Positions 1-12,799 of a stretch of 64,000 nt of DNA are shown here, piece after piece. The DNA is from Paraphaeosphaeria minitans (taxonomy: Eukaryota; Ascomycota; Dothideomycetes; Pleosporales; Didymosphaeriaceae). Location of the stretch: the NCBI GenBank assembly GCA_015832175.1, contig WJXW01000003.1, positions 1,116,001-1,180,000 on the forward strand. Direction: 5' to 3'. Within the stretch, counting starts at the first letter, position 1; each line of letters begins with the position of its first letter. Under the pieces are notes generated by a model, which ran no database searches, was not told where the DNA came from, and worked only from the letters and a program-made list of their open reading frames with translations. The translations under genes were made by a program, and so were the position numbers.

Positions 1-2697
1 AGCTACTTGAAGCAGTGGGTACCAATCGACTTTATCAAGAACGATGCTAAATTTTGCAAGGACCATGAGGGCAAGATGTCCATATCTTTACTCCGCCTCG
101 AATTGTTGTACTCGGAGATCAAGGTAGATGCTGAACAGGTCTATTTAGGTAAGTGCTAAGACGAGGAGCGAGCAGACTCTGATATGCACATACATATGAA
201 AACTTCGCTAATACTACAAGTCGTACACCGACTGATCCACTTCGTGGTTCTCAACGATAGAAACTTCAAGACGTACGTCCAGCGTCTCACCGGGTAGTCA
301 TCACGAATAACAAAATCTCAGAATCATGCATCACGTCCACAAGCTTAAAGACCAGAGGTTAGGTCAATGCACGATGGATGCTTCACTCGCTAATCATACA
401 GTGCCGCTACCGCTTGCAAGATTGTCGACGAATTGATCAGCACCCGCCTGTTCCGCGAAGAGAAAGAAGCTTGGATTGAGAAGGCCGTCATCACAAGAGT
501 GTGGATCACTTGTACCTCGTTTGTTGCGGAAGGGACGTTGAACCAACTTCGGGATTTCTTCGACGAGGTCCTTCGGAATGCGAAAGCCCCGCTTTCTGCT
601 CAGGCAACTCATGCGGCACAGACTGTACGTGTATGGAGTCCTCCCTTCCTTGCGTGTACTGATTGATTCCACGTAGCTGCTCTGGAAACAGGTGGAGTTT
701 ACCTCGAGCCGGGGCCAGCATGAAGAAGCCGAAGCATGGTGCGGGATTTGCCTTCATGCGTTGTTCATCCTGGCTGGCGAGATCAACAAATCTAAGATTG
801 CGAGGTGCTCCTTCCGAAATTAGTGTATGCAGGTTCTGTGCTGACGTTCAACAGGAAGATGATCATGTGCGCTCTGGCACGACATGACTATGCAGCAGCA
901 CGGGAAATCTTCTCCAAGATGTCCGATCCTGGTCTGGAAGATCGCATGACCCGGTACCTAATGTACAAAGTTGCACTGCAAGGGAACGATCCAGATCTTG
1001 GTACGAGTACTGGCCTACGCATGCCACGAATGCTAACAGATCCCCGCAGCTGCCGAATGCCTTGATTCGGTATACCGGCAATCATCGAAAGACACTTCCC
1101 TGCTTTACGCATGTGTGATAGAAGCACAACAATCAGGAAATAAGCGAGAGGGAATAGCAGCGCTAGAGAAGCTGCTCGAGAAGTACAATGACCATGCACC
1201 TGCCGGTGTACATCTGCCGGCGCTATTGCGGTAAGCAGTCTCTGCCAAGGCTAGGCTACATCGCTGATGAACAAAGTATGACGGTTCGCCTTCTTACGTC
1301 GGAAATGGTCAAGGACGGCGTTTTTCAGAAAGATGTATTCGACCAGATTTGTAGAACCTTTGACGGAGGTGCGCTTTTTACCTCATCAACCGAACGTGAC
1401 TGATCCAGAACAGCATCAATACATGCGAAGGCATCGCGACGGCGACCCAGCAATCCCGACAGAGAGCAATTTAACAATGGGGAGATTGAATGGCTCTCGA
1501 AGAACTCATACAACCTAGCGATCAAATACTGCGCCGAAGTCCCTCCGACAGATCTTGTGCGACTGTTGGGCGCATGCATCGAGGTAGGTGTTCAAATGCC
1601 TTCATTCTCGGCTTAGACTGAACTTTAGAAGTTTATCAAGATCCTAAAAGATCATCACAGTCCCCAAGACAAGGTTGATGACATCTGTCTCCGATTGATG
1701 TTCTGTCATTACTTGTCAGTCTGCGCCTTCACTACACTGGCTCGAGCGGAAGACAGTATGCAAGATTGTGTACGTCGTTTCTAATGTCCCAGATACTCAG
1801 TTGTTAAACATAACAGATCCAATACTACCTTCAAGTCACCAAGCACGGACGAGAGTTCCGCGTTCTTGGTGCTGACCTTATCGACAAGTTAGGCGGGTCG
1901 TCAAAGGCCGACATGATCGCAAAGCATCTACAAGTTGTCAAGCTGGAGCTTGAAGCTTCCCTCAAACGTGAACAGTGGGACGAATTAGAGAGCTTGTTTG
2001 ACGAATGTTGGAAATATGGCGGTCCAACGCACTACGACACGCTTGCCGATCTTGTGCTCATCATGTATTCTTCCATGGCGAAAGATAACGTGGACAGCAA
2101 GTACCAGACCAGTAAGTGCACTTCGACATGCTTTTAATGGAGTGCTTGACGCTGATGTCCAATTCAGAGGTTCTTTCAGCGCTTCAGAAGATTATCAATG
2201 CAAGTGGGAAAGGCGCAGGCTTTGATATCGTCAAGATGTCTCGGTGGATCCGCTGTCTCTTCCAACTTGTTCTCACTCACGAGGAGACTGTCAGCTTGAA
2301 GTGTCTTGATCATGCCATACGCATAGCATCTACACGCAAAGGAGTAAGTTCCATGTTCGCCCTATCTATCGAATACCATGTTGAGCACCAACAGACATGT
2401 CCTCATCTACCTGCGACCCCACCTCCGACGTCGCCCCACGCATCATTGGATCTTGATGCACCGATGACTGACGAGCATGTCAAGGAGCCCAACCACTACC
2501 CCGCTACCGAGCTGGAATGGCTTGCCACGACGGCATTCAACCACGCGGTGGATTATTATGTCCAAGAAAAAGACGACAAGTGCAAGCTATGGGCGGAGAA
2601 GGCGCTTACGCTGGCTGAGTGGGCGGAGAAAGGGAGTGGGCTGAGAGCCGCGCTGATGGAGAAGTATTCGGGGCTTACTTGGGGGGAAGGGGATTGA
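1..2697 (+). CDS. SPO22/ZIP4-type meiosis protein, 3' part (5' end outside window)
   Basis: Multi-exon gene open at the left edge. Exons I could join begin 1-148, 221-272, 402-624 and 677 onward; each junction has a GT donor and AG acceptor and keeps one frame. The translation is helical and TPR-like and contains the LLWKQVE segment that I associate with Spo22 domains, then further helical repeats (for example an ARHDYAAAREIF helix near 880-915). The last exon ends in a LEWLATTAFNHAVDYY segment and stops with TGA at 2695-2697. Spo22/Zip4 proteins are TPR scaffold proteins of the meiotic ZMM group that promote crossovers in the synaptonemal complex; that role is family knowledge. Several small introns between 800 and 2400 (for example donors near 1002 and 2344) were not all fixed. 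Family call is fairly sure; internal exon borders are approximate. Confidence 0.8.
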
Positions 2698-4643
2698 GAA
2701 AGGGTTGAGTGCGTGTCCCAGGTCTGCATGAGAAAGAATTGACTGTCTGCTGTGCAAATCGAGAGCATAGAGGTGGTGGTGTGCTGGTGATTGTTCAAGT
2801 GGATTTTTTTTCCATCACGTTTAACTGCATGGTACAGTTTGATGATGCCGTTCTGTTGAGTTACCAGCAGAAGCACCTTACATATTAAGAACGTATCCTT
2901 TCCATCGTGGCTGACAACAACTTGCTCAATAGCACACGTCATCGCCAATAGGTGTACGTGTGGTAGGTATCCCTCTTCGAAGCCTACAATGAAGTGGCTC
3001 GTTATCAGGGGCAGCCGTTGAGATGTGTAATTGTGTAGACTGCCGCGCTCTCTTTGTGTTCTTAGGTACTTGCTTCCGTGGTGCAGCTAGGTAGAGAATG
3101 GCTTCGCAAAGTCCCGAAAAATACGCTCTGCTACCATAGGTATAGTCAGCGGGCGTGAATGTCCGTTTTAAGACCCATTTTTCTTTTCTTCTTAATTGGG
3201 GTTAGTTTTGGGTGACTGTCTGGATATTGGCGCAAACCAAACCCTCATACCGGAGGGAAGTTGTGAAGTGAGAATCTAGGTTAGTCGTGGACGACTCAAA
3301 GTTGGAGTTGCCGGCTAGAATTGCAACGCAGACCCAAGGCGCCGAAGATGCCACAACGTCGCAGAGGGGAAATGGCAAGCGTGCTCCTGCGATGGTCTGT
3401 AACGAGATATTCCAGGTACGCGGACGGAAGGCGCGCAGATCAGGATGCCCCGATCGAGTGCGCTAGGCATGGGTTTACACAGTACCACGTACATGCAAGT
3501 ACATCGGAGCTCGGGCACCGTTTCTGGAGGCTGAGCAACGTCAGCCTCGGGCCTGTTGTACCTCATCCCTGGAGGGCTGTATAGTAGGCCTCTTCCTTCG
3601 TATACATGGCGTCTTTCAAGTCCCTTCAAGATAGTCTCGGTGGCAGAGGACCTTTCAGGAAGCGGTGACGAAAGTGTGCGGCGATCGAGATGAAGATCCA
3701 TGCGGTAGGTATCTAGGTACAGGCGGACCCCTGGACGGTACTCCAGCAGACATGCTCGTGGTTGCCACTGTACGGGTTGCCACTGTACATGGGGCGTATG
3801 CCAGGGCTACTGCTCACCACCGGTACGTGACTTTGCAAACCCGCCGTGTGCTGACTGCCACAGTTCGTAGAGGCCAAGTCCCGCGGGCAGGGGAGACCAA
3901 CCCCAAGGTCAGACGGTGGCGGTCGCAGCAGATCGGACAGCTGGATGGGGTAATATCATCAAGCCAGCGCGAGCAGTTGCACAGTGCGAAGAGACACGGT
4001 CGGAGACAGCAGGCGGCGGTTCTGGGCGGGGTGAATGTGCTCCCTTACCTACGTGACCGTGACGGGTGGATTTGGGCGAGCGTGTTCAGGTGCGAAATTC
4101 CCAGCGCGCCCTGATGAAGGAATACGGGCCGCGTCACGTACTCTTTGGTGCTAGCTCATGGAGTGGGTGGGCGAGGCGAGGCGAGGCGCTTCGATGTGTG
4201 GTTGTTTCAGTGTTTCAGTGTTTCAGGCCGAGGAGGCCCGCACGCCCGCAGGACAACTGCATGCGGGCTGCGGCCAGGCGGACGCTGTTGGCCAGCCAGG
4301 GCGCGCAAAAGGGCAATTCAGTGTTCGGTGTATACCGGAGTTTGCTGCGGTGGAAGAGGGTGGCTGCTCATACCTAGACTAGTGGCCCTGGCGTCGACCT
4401 GGACTATGTATTCACGTTCGCCCGGCGAAGCTAGTCCCTCCAGCAACAACCCCCGACCATGCCCCGATGTCTGATTAATTGACGAAGAGGCCCACCGACT
4501 TGAAGAGTCCATTCTCTCCTTTCGACAGTTCACGCTCCGGCTCCCATCTCCCTCGTATGCACGCCGCACCGAGCGCCGCCTTTGTACCTGCACCCTAACT
4601 TGACAATCTGACAGCTGCACCCGTCTGCCACTGCACTCATACC
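2698..4643. other. intergenic, no supported gene
   Basis: Nearly 2 kb between the SPO22-like stop and the TBC gene start. Open frames here are short, overlap one another and match nothing I know. It holds small direct repeats: a 13-bp repeat with 15-bp period at 3761-3788, three copies of TGTTTCAG at 4203-4226, and a GAGGC run near 4170-4190. The last few hundred bases are probably the promoter and 5' UTR of the TBC gene. Confidence 0.6.
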
Positions 4644-7571
4644 ATGGAAGATACAAAGCCCACCGCCCGGCCAGAGAGCTCGCACAGCTCCAACGGGGAT
4701 GCCGTGAGTATCCCGCTCGCAGTATGCATTCGCCGCAGTAGCCGTCGCTGACATGGTATTGCCCGCAGGACTCTTTCGAAGATGCCACCGAAACCACTCC
4801 CCGACCCACGTCTGCCTCCCGCGCCCGGTCGCTGCTCAGCCGGCGCGAGTCGTCGGCGTCGGCGTCGGCGTCGGCAGAGCAGACGCCAGACGCAGACGTG
4901 CCTGAAGTGCCCGGCATTCCCAATGTCGACGGGGCGCTCGACGAGCAGGAGCCCATCCCCGTGGCCGACGAGCAGGAGACACATAGCACACCGCCCGCCC
5001 AGCCCTCCGGCGACAGCGCTCCCAAATCCCCAAGTCTCACGTCGCATAGGATATCTGTGACATCCATGGACGATGTCTCGCTCGAAGAAGGTAATCATGC
5101 CCTCTGCATAGTGGCTGCGCGCAAGGGAATGGCCGCGAGCGTAACACGAGCATGCTCGGCCGCGAATCACGCGACCTCCCTCCCTTGCAATCGTGCTTGC
5201 ACCGCCATACTCTCCCAGCACAACCGACCGGATTTTTTTACTTGGATTTGGTCGACTGACAATCTGCAGAAGCCGCAAAAAGCCCTGACCTCGGGGGTCC
5301 GCCCACGCTTCCGCCGCGCGACTCCACAAGCAGCCTTCAGGGTCTGTCTGGCAAGATGCCACCGGTCAAATTCCCTCCGCCACCGCCGCCACCGGCTTCC
5401 GAAAAGCACACCTCGCTGCCCCCACCTCCGCCCCCAGCAACGCACACGCGCAAGCTCACAAGCCCGTTTTCTTGGCTTTCGCGGAATAGCTCCAGCAAGA
5501 AACTGCCAGAGTCCCCGCCGCTCGCTACTGCCGACAGGAGGAACACTAATTCCTCCCTTGCAACCATCGGCAGCAACACTGAGCTCGGCAAGATTGGAGA
5601 TGAGGACACGATCAAGGGCAACCGGTCAAGCCAGGGCAGCCTGCGCGATCGCTTCAAGTTTCTGCGCATGAGGGAAGAGGCTGGTATCACCATAGACGAG
5701 GCCGGTGAGCCTGGACAAGGAGGAGCCCCAACTGGCTTGGGTATTGGCCTCGCCAGCCCTCCCAGTGCACACGGAGATGAACCGAGCTCCCCCCTACCCG
5801 CCGCCCTCGCGAAGCAGCCCACTGTCAACCCCAACCTCGCTCCTGGTACTGCTGCCGGTTTCGCTGCCGGTCCTGCTGAGGCCCCGGAACCGGTTGACTG
5901 GGATTTGTGGCAGAACGTTGTCAACGAAGGACCGGCTGCTGTTGCACGAACCAGCGCAGAGGAGCTCAACCGAGCTATTGCGAGCGGTATTCCTCAGGCC
6001 ATTCGTGGTGTCATCTGGCAGGTCGTGGCGCAGAGCAAGAGCGACGACCTGGAGATTCTGTACAAAGAGCTGGTCGCCCGTGGCACAGACAAGGAGACGA
6101 CCAAGGTCAAGATCCCGCAGCTTTCAAATGGATCAGACAGCAAGGAGAAGAATTCGATAGCCTCGTCCTCGTCTTCAATCCACTCCGACTACTCGACTCC
6201 CGCTACGACGACCGGCAGTGCTCCCATGGGATCGCCTTCTCTTCCATCTGACAACCATGATGACATGACAAAGCTTCAGTTGAAGCTTGCTGCTGAAAAG
6301 CAGAAGAGCACCAAACAGGAGATTGCCGCAATCCAGAAGCTCGAGAAGACTATCAAGCGCGACCTTGGCACGCGGACCAGCTATTCCAAGTATCTCATGG
6401 CTGCAGGTCTGCAAGATGGGCTTTTCGGCATTTGCAAGGCCTACGCCTTGTACGATGAAGCTGTTGGGTACGCGCAAGGTATGAACTTCGTCGCCATGCC
6501 ACTACTCTTCAACATGCCCGAAGAGGAGGCTTTCAGCTTGTTCGTGACTCTCATGAATAAGTATGGCCTCCGAGATCTATTCGTTGCAGATATGCCTGGA
6601 TTGCATCTGCACCTTTACCAATTTGAGCGCCTTCTGGAAGATCTTGAGCCTGCTCTGTACTGCCACCTCCGAAGAAAGGATGTCAAGCCCCAGCTCTATG
6701 CTACACAGTGGTTCTTGACCCTTTTTGCATACCGCTTCCCGCTACAGCTGGTGCTCCGCATCTACGACCTTATCCTGAGCGAAAGTCTCGAGACCGCCAT
6801 TCTTCGATTTGGCATTGTCCTCATGCAAAAGAACGCAGAGGCGTTGATGGGGATGAAAGACATGGCTACCCTAACCACGTTCCTGAAGGAGAAGATCTTC
6901 GATGTTTACATCGACAAGGCACCCTCAGCCTCTTCTATCCTCGAAAGTGGCTTCTTTGGATCCACTGGCGGCATCGACAAAGAGGTCTACCGCGCTGATG
7001 TACTCGTCAAGGATGCGGTTGCGGTCAAGCTCACCCCGGAGATGGTGAAGCAATATACAACCGAGTGGAAGGAGCAGCAACGGGTTGAAAAGGAGCGAGA
7101 GACCGAGTTGCAAGGTCTGAAAGACAAGACGGCTATGCTTGAGACTAAAGTCCGCACTTTGGAACGACGCGCCGAGCAGCTTGATACGGAGCACGTCCAA
7201 GTAGCATCCGAACTCATCAAGACAAAGGTCGAGAACGACACGCTAGGGGAGGATAACGAAACACTCAAGACCAAGGTTGAAGAGCTGCAAAAGATCGTGG
7301 ACACGCAACCCGCGGAAGTGGAGGAGAGGATGCGGACGGAGATGGACACCGTCATGCAGAAGAACATCAGCGTTCACAATGAGAACCGCATGCTGGAGGA
7401 AAACATGGCCGAGATGGAAAAGGACCTCGTTGACACTAAGATGAAATATGCGGATGTAAGTGTTATCGTTTCGCTCTGGCTTTCCAGTACTCACAAGCTT
7501 TTTAGATCAACCAGCAGTACGAGCAGCTCAAGCAGAAGTGGAACAATGTCACGCAAATGATGACTCAGTAA
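4644..7571 (+). CDS. TBC-domain Rab GTPase-activating protein, GYP5-like
   Basis: Four exons: 4644-4703, 4769-5090, 5270-7455, 7506-7571, giving 877 residues. The start is the first ATG in the frame (MEDTKPTARP); the junctions read SLEE/AAKSPD and MKYAD/INQQYE without frame loss. The N-terminal third is acidic, then proline-rich (PPPPPPP near residue 160) and disordered. The TBC domain covers roughly residues 330-600, with IPQAIRGVIWQVV at its start, IKRDLGTR resembling the arginine-finger motif, and VGYAQGMNF carrying the glutamine finger. The C-terminal ~200 residues are a long coiled coil rich in E, K and Q ending at a TAA. Gyp5-type GAPs act on Rab GTPases (Ypt1/Sec4 class in yeast) in ER-Golgi and exocytic traffic. 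The exact Rab target cannot be read from sequence. Confidence 0.9.
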
Positions 7572-8579
7572 CTGGCTTACGGTCATGCATCTGTTTGTAC
7601 ACTTCAGCGACCCTAGCATTTGAACCGGCGCAAATGTGTACATCACCGCTGCAAAGCGTCAAATACCCTCCAAGCGACGACCGCCTCTTACTCTGGTCCT
7701 TCATGTCCATATTACCGCTAGACCCGCCCTGCCGGGAGAAGCACCCCATTTTCTCACGTTACCGCACCCTATGGACGACGCTCGATTTGTATCCCACACG
7801 CATCTCATCATATACCCACGGCCGAATGAGGAGAGACCCTCCCTTGGTGTTTTGTCGCTTCTCTTTGCGCTTCTGCGCTCTTTCTTTGGATAATGTCTGC
7901 ATTGTTGGCTGGCTTGGATGGCGCAAACGGTGCTCTGTTCTTGGGAAAAGATAAAGACAAACCATAGTGTCGGCAGGACTCACGGGCTGTCCGTGGTCGT
8001 AGTTTCCTAGTCTGTAGTTCTAGTCGAGTCATGGAGATAGATCCGCATGGATTCCTTATTTCACGGCTGAAGTCAGATATACGTGGTGATTTTATACATA
8101 CGTGCGTTGTTGTGACGGGAACTAATCTTACGAACTTCAGAGAACGGTGTTGTTTTTTGTGGAACCAAGACGTTATGAACCTTTCAAAGTGTCTACAGCA
8201 AATAACACCGTAACCAGGCCGATATGATGGAGAACAAAGCGCTACGGGCTACAAAGAGAAGCATACGCATTATCTAGTTGCAGCTGAATCCGCCACGTCT
8301 TTCGCTTGCGCACAAGTCAACAGGGTCCATGAGATAGGCAAGTGTTGAGCCCGCGGGACCCAATCACGTGAGACGCCAACGTCTTCTCGGCTAGCTTTTT
8401 GTTCTCCACCTTTCCTGACCCTTTGCTTTCTCTTTCTTCGCGACACACGACAAGAATCACCGCGCCCCGAGCCAACTACCCGCCAGCGCGACCCTTCATA
8501 ACTGCTTCTAACTGTTGTTAACCCGTGCAATCCTCGTTGCATAGAAGTCCTAAACCTAGCTGCAAAGGTCGCGCACAAC
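7572..8579. other. intergenic, UTRs only
   Basis: About 1 kb between tandem genes. No coherent coding potential. A pyrimidine-rich stretch and CCAATCACGTGAG near 8360-8375 sit upstream of the KH gene and could be promoter sequence, but no element can be assigned with confidence. Confidence 0.5.
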
Positions 8580-10168
8580 ATGGCGACACCCGACATCAAC
8601 GCCATCCTGGCGGCGCTTGGTATGCAGCTGTCCTCCATTGCGCCCTTGACCGATCCACTAACATCTTCGCAGCCGCCCGCCCTGCGACGACGACTCCCTC
8701 ACAGGCGCCGCAGCAGGCCGCGCCGCAGATGCCGCCTCTTCAGGGCCTGCCTCCCGGCTTTCCGGGCGCTCTGCCAACTGCGACGCCGCCCACTAACTAC
8801 GGCTTCCCCCCTCCGACAAACCAAGGACAAATTGATCTGAGCGCCATTAAACCTAGTAGCTCAGGTTCTGTCAGCATTCAGGACGCGCTCGCAAAGGCGC
8901 GCGGGTTTGCGGCGCAAAAGGGCCTGAGCTACGAGCCGCGTCCAGGTAGCTTCGACATGCATCATTCTGCCACGCCTCCATCGACTTACGCAGTCCCAGC
9001 TCATCAAGATGATCCCCGTTTGCGCGGTCGTGACTTCCGAGACCGGTCCCGCTCCCGGTCGCCGCAGCGTGATAACATGCGTGATAGTTACAACCCATAC
9101 CGAGAGGAGCGACGGGGTCATGGTCATCGTGAGCGCTCTCGCTCGCCCCCTAGACGCAATCAATTCTCCCCTCAACCTCGCGGATATGGCGGTCGTGACC
9201 GCACCCCACCTCAGAATGACAACTCCGAAGTGATTCTCATTGATTCGTCTTTGGTTGGTCTCGTGATCGGACGCCAGGGCGAAAGTCTGCGTCGCATCGA
9301 ACAGGAGTCAGGTACTAGGATCCAATTCATCAACGGCCCCAACACCGGGCCCACTCGTGAGTGCCGCATTACTGGCGGCCCAGGTGCTCGTATCACTGCG
9401 AAACGCGAAATCAACCGCATCATTGAAGAGAACGGTGGTAATCCTGCCCGTGAAACTGGCCGTAATGCGCACCCCGGTGCTGCCGTGAAAGCTGCTTCCA
9501 ATCAACCTGCTTTGCGCGATGGCGAGGAGCAGTCTCAAATCATGGTTCCTGATCGTACTGTCGGTCTGATTATTGGTCGTGGAGGTGAGACTATCCGTGA
9601 TCTCCAAGAACGAAGTGGCTGCCATGTCAACATTGTTGGTGAAAACAAGAGCGTGAACGGACTGCGCCCTGTGAACCTCATCGGTAGTGCTACCGCTGCC
9701 GCCAAAGCCAGGGAGCTCATCATGGAGATCGTCGACAGTGATACCCGGGGTAATGATGGGCCTCCTGCGGCGGCCCAGCAACAGCAGCCCAATAGGCGTG
9801 ACACCTTCGATCCGTACAGCGGAGGCGCTGGCAAGATCAATGACAGTGTCACTGTGCCGTCAGATGCCGTTGGCATGATTATCGGCAAAGGTAAGCTTCA
9901 TGTGCTCTCCATAATGAACACTTGCTAATCATCACCTAGGCGGCGAGACTATCAAAGACATGCAAGCTACTACAGGATGCAAGATCAACGTCTCTCAAGC
10001 TAGCGGAGCCGATATCGAGCGTGAGATTGGACTCGTCGGAACCCGCCAAGCCATCGATGATGCAAAGCGTGCCATCTGGGACAAAGTAGACCAAGTCGTA
10101 AGTTGTTCCCCTGCTCTGCACATTACACCCCTAATGCCATGTAGAAAGAGAAGAACGCCGGTAGACGT

Positions 10169-10199
<31 letters not shown>

Positions 10200-10426
10200 G
10201 CGGCGGTCGTGACAACGGCGGCTACAATGACTACTCACAGCAGCATCCCTCCTACGGACAGCCCACCGCTCAAGCAAGTGCGCCTCAACAAGCCGCCCAA
10301 GGTGATGCCGCAGCTGTTGATCCATATGCCGCGTATGGCGGCTACCAGAACTACCTGAACCTGTGGTACTCGTCATTAGGTTACCAAGCACAACAGCAGC
10401 CCGGTCAAGCGCCTCCCGGTGCATAG
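8580..10426 (+). CDS. KH-domain RNA/ssDNA-binding protein with three KH repeats (FUBP/Pcbp-like)
   Basis: Four exons: 8580-8619, 8673-9890, 9940-10097, 10145-10426 (565 residues). The first exon codes only 13 codons (MATPDINAILAAL) and its intron has a CTAAC branch point just before the AG. Three KH domains are clear, each with its GxxG loop: GRQG around residue 205, GRGG around 310 and GKGG around 410; the second intron splits the third loop. Before KH1 lies a low-complexity region rich in R, S, P and D with RSRSRSP-type dipeptides; after KH3 there is a glycine run and a Q/Y/A-rich tail with YAAYGGYQNY. This order resembles FUSE-binding/KSRP-type proteins, which bind nucleic acid in mRNA decay, splicing or transcription. 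The specific target is not deducible. Confidence 0.9.
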
Positions 10427-11839
10427 AAGACTCGATCCATCGTGATTCTCGCACATGCCACTGAGAGACTGTCGAATGATGCTTGTTCGCATGACCTAAC
10501 TACGAATCACCTCTCGTGCGACATGACTACTTGGAACTCTTTTTTCTCTCGGATGTGCGTGCCTCGCTCGCATACTTCATTGCTAGAGCCTACGTCTTGC
10601 TTGTCGAACACATGGACATGTCCTATCTCATCGACCACATGTTCGTCCCTCGCGCGGGGATACACCTAATATGGCGCTTGTGAGACATGCTCTGTCTAGG
10701 CTACCCACTGCTTTGGATCGCAGTCTCTGTACGATATCTGAGCTTCGCCACTAAAAATCACCATTTCCCGGACTCGATTTATCTCAAGCTTCATGGAAAA
10801 AACATCAGTTATACGTTTCTTCTTCTCGGCGGCTTGCTCACGTTTCTCACTACATTGGCAAAACACGGAGTGCAACTCGTATTTCACACTGGCGTTGGCG
10901 GCACTCTCTGCTTAGGCGCATCTTTCCGTCCGACAATCGTGCGATATTCACTCGGTTGGGCAAGGGTCAGCTTTCGTTTGCCAACCCCCGAACGGACCAG
11001 GCAAATGGTTTTTTCCGGGCTTCACCCTCGTTCTAGGGGCTCCGGGCCGATGTAGCAATAGCTTTTCTTCTTTACGGTTGGTTGAGCTGGGAGGCAGACG
11101 CAGGGCAATTTTCAATTAATGCAATTCAACTCATCACCGGAATCCTCGCCCACTTCGTGACGGACCCGTGCTAACTGCAGGTATCGCTGACCAGGTCACT
11201 TTCAACTCTCGTTTGCGATGGCATTACATGCATCCTATCACATCCTACAAGCAGAGAACACCGACGCAGACCTTTGCCAAGGTTGGGATAGGTACCTACC
11301 TAAGCCGCGTCCGGAGCGATGTGCAAAGATAGTCTATCTCCGCTCGAGCATGCGCCAGCGTGACGTTCACAACGTGCAGCGGACTTAGGTACCCCGCGAG
11401 CCAGGGGCCAACATGGCACGACACGCGAGGTCGTCGAGGGCGAATGACTGAAATCGAGTTGTCGCATCACCGAGATTCAGATTCTACTTCCTTTACTACC
11501 TATCTTTTGCATTTCCATTGTGTTGTGATTGGATGTCTGGGATATTACGTTCGTTTTAGTTTGTCTCTGGAACGCGTTTCATAGGGACTTCTATTTGGTT
11601 GCAGATGGAGAGAGCGCGCCAAGGCTGGTGATGATGTGCTGTAGCAGACTGGCATGGGGACAGGCAGGTAACGCTTACTGTCACGCTGTTTAGCATGAAA
11701 GTGAAAGTGAAAGTGAAACTCACTTATTCACTGCAAACCAACAGCTTTCCCACTCACCCACTATAACCAAGCTTCTACCCGCCACGGCTTTCACTCAACC
11801 ACCACCACCAAGCTTTCCAATCTCTAAAACAACACCACT
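10427..11839. other. intergenic
   Basis: About 1.4 kb. No gene supported: the longest frames begin with non-ATG codons and have no recognisable segments. A GTGAAA repeat (about four copies) lies at 11697-11720, some 120 bases before the small membrane protein gene, followed by a CACCACCACCA stretch likely in its 5' UTR. AGGTACCTACCTA occurs near 11290. Confidence 0.5.
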
Positions 11840-12188
11840 ATGAGACCTGGTACATTTGCCGCTTTAGGAATCACAATTGTGCTTTTGCAGAAGTTACCCT
11901 TCAAGGAAGCAGTGACCTGGAGCGTCATTGCGAGCTTTCTGTTCTTTATTGCGGACGTAAAGTTTCATGGCGATGATCTTGCTTATAGACGACGACACAA
12001 CTGTCAGAGTCATCATCCTCACCCACTTCCTCTTCAGCATCGCACGTGGTATCATCTAGTGCGCTATCGTGCATTTGATTCGGTTCGTGTGGAACGGCTT
12101 CACCAGCTTTGTGGGCCCGGTCACCGCCAACGTGATCCTCGGCGTGTTTGTCGCTGCAGGCATGTTGGTTTTTACCGGTACGTGGTAA
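11840..12188 (+). CDS. small predicted membrane protein, 81 residues, one intron
   Basis: Exons 11840-11956 and 12060-12188 with a 103-nt phase-0 intron (donor GTAAAG, acceptor ATCTAG). Exon 1 codes MRPGTFAALG, one hydrophobic helix (ITIVLLQKL), the amphipathic PFKEAVTW and a second helix (SVIASFLFFIAD). Exon 2 continues CAIVHLIRFVWNGFTSF and a third strongly hydrophobic segment (ANVILGVFVAAGMLVF), ending FTGTW before TAA at 12186-12188. The unspliced frame past 11956 becomes arginine- and histidine-rich, whereas the spliced product is hydrophobic from end to end; that is my main reason for accepting the intron. I do not recognise the family. It could be a small organelle or ER membrane protein. 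Expression is not proven. Confidence 0.6.
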
Positions 12189-12799
12189 TGTCGCTTCTGG
12201 CAGCTAGTATTCGGAAAAAGACCTGGATCACGCCCCTGATATCGAAGATTGAATCTAACCTCGCGCGCGCACGTTATGCAGTTTTACGTCAGCTGAGGTG
12301 AGCTGTGAATGGCAAGTGTGTCCGTGTTTGAAATGCGACTGATACACGAGAGATGGGCGGAAAAAGTACTCTTATCATGAAGGCAATGGCAGCTAATGAC
12401 ATCGTCGTCCCCAGACGGTCGGCGCTGGACTGAAGGTACCGGGCTGCGGACAGCTGATTTTCGCACGCGGAATTGGCATTGCAATGGTGGAATGTCAAGG
12501 GAACAAAAGAAATGATTGCGGGAGTCGAGTGAACCAGGTAAGATTAAGAATGATCTAGCCTATCACCTCTTACCTACGATTGTTTCTTTACCTACGATTG
12601 TTTCCTGGTGTCTAGAATACGACTCAGGCGGGGTATCTGTGTGTGTGTGTGTGCGGCTTGCAATGCCTGTAGCCTGTGTATGCTTCTGCTCTTGGCTATC
12701 TCGCTGATTGAAGCAAGAAAACCATACTATTAGAAACGCAACAATCAGGACCAATGCTGTTGTCAGGCCAACGAACGGACTATGTGTGCTACCGGGGAG
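12189..12799. other. intergenic between convergent genes
   Basis: Contains an exact 17-bp direct duplication (TTACCTACGATTGTTTC, two copies around 12570-12605) and a GT dinucleotide run near 12638-12652. No gene seen. Confidence 0.5.

Noticed and set aside
10687..11055. 122-codon frame with hydrophobic N-terminus downstream of the KH gene
   Set aside because: It starts with a non-ATG codon, has no family resemblance and lies in the 3' flank of the KH gene.
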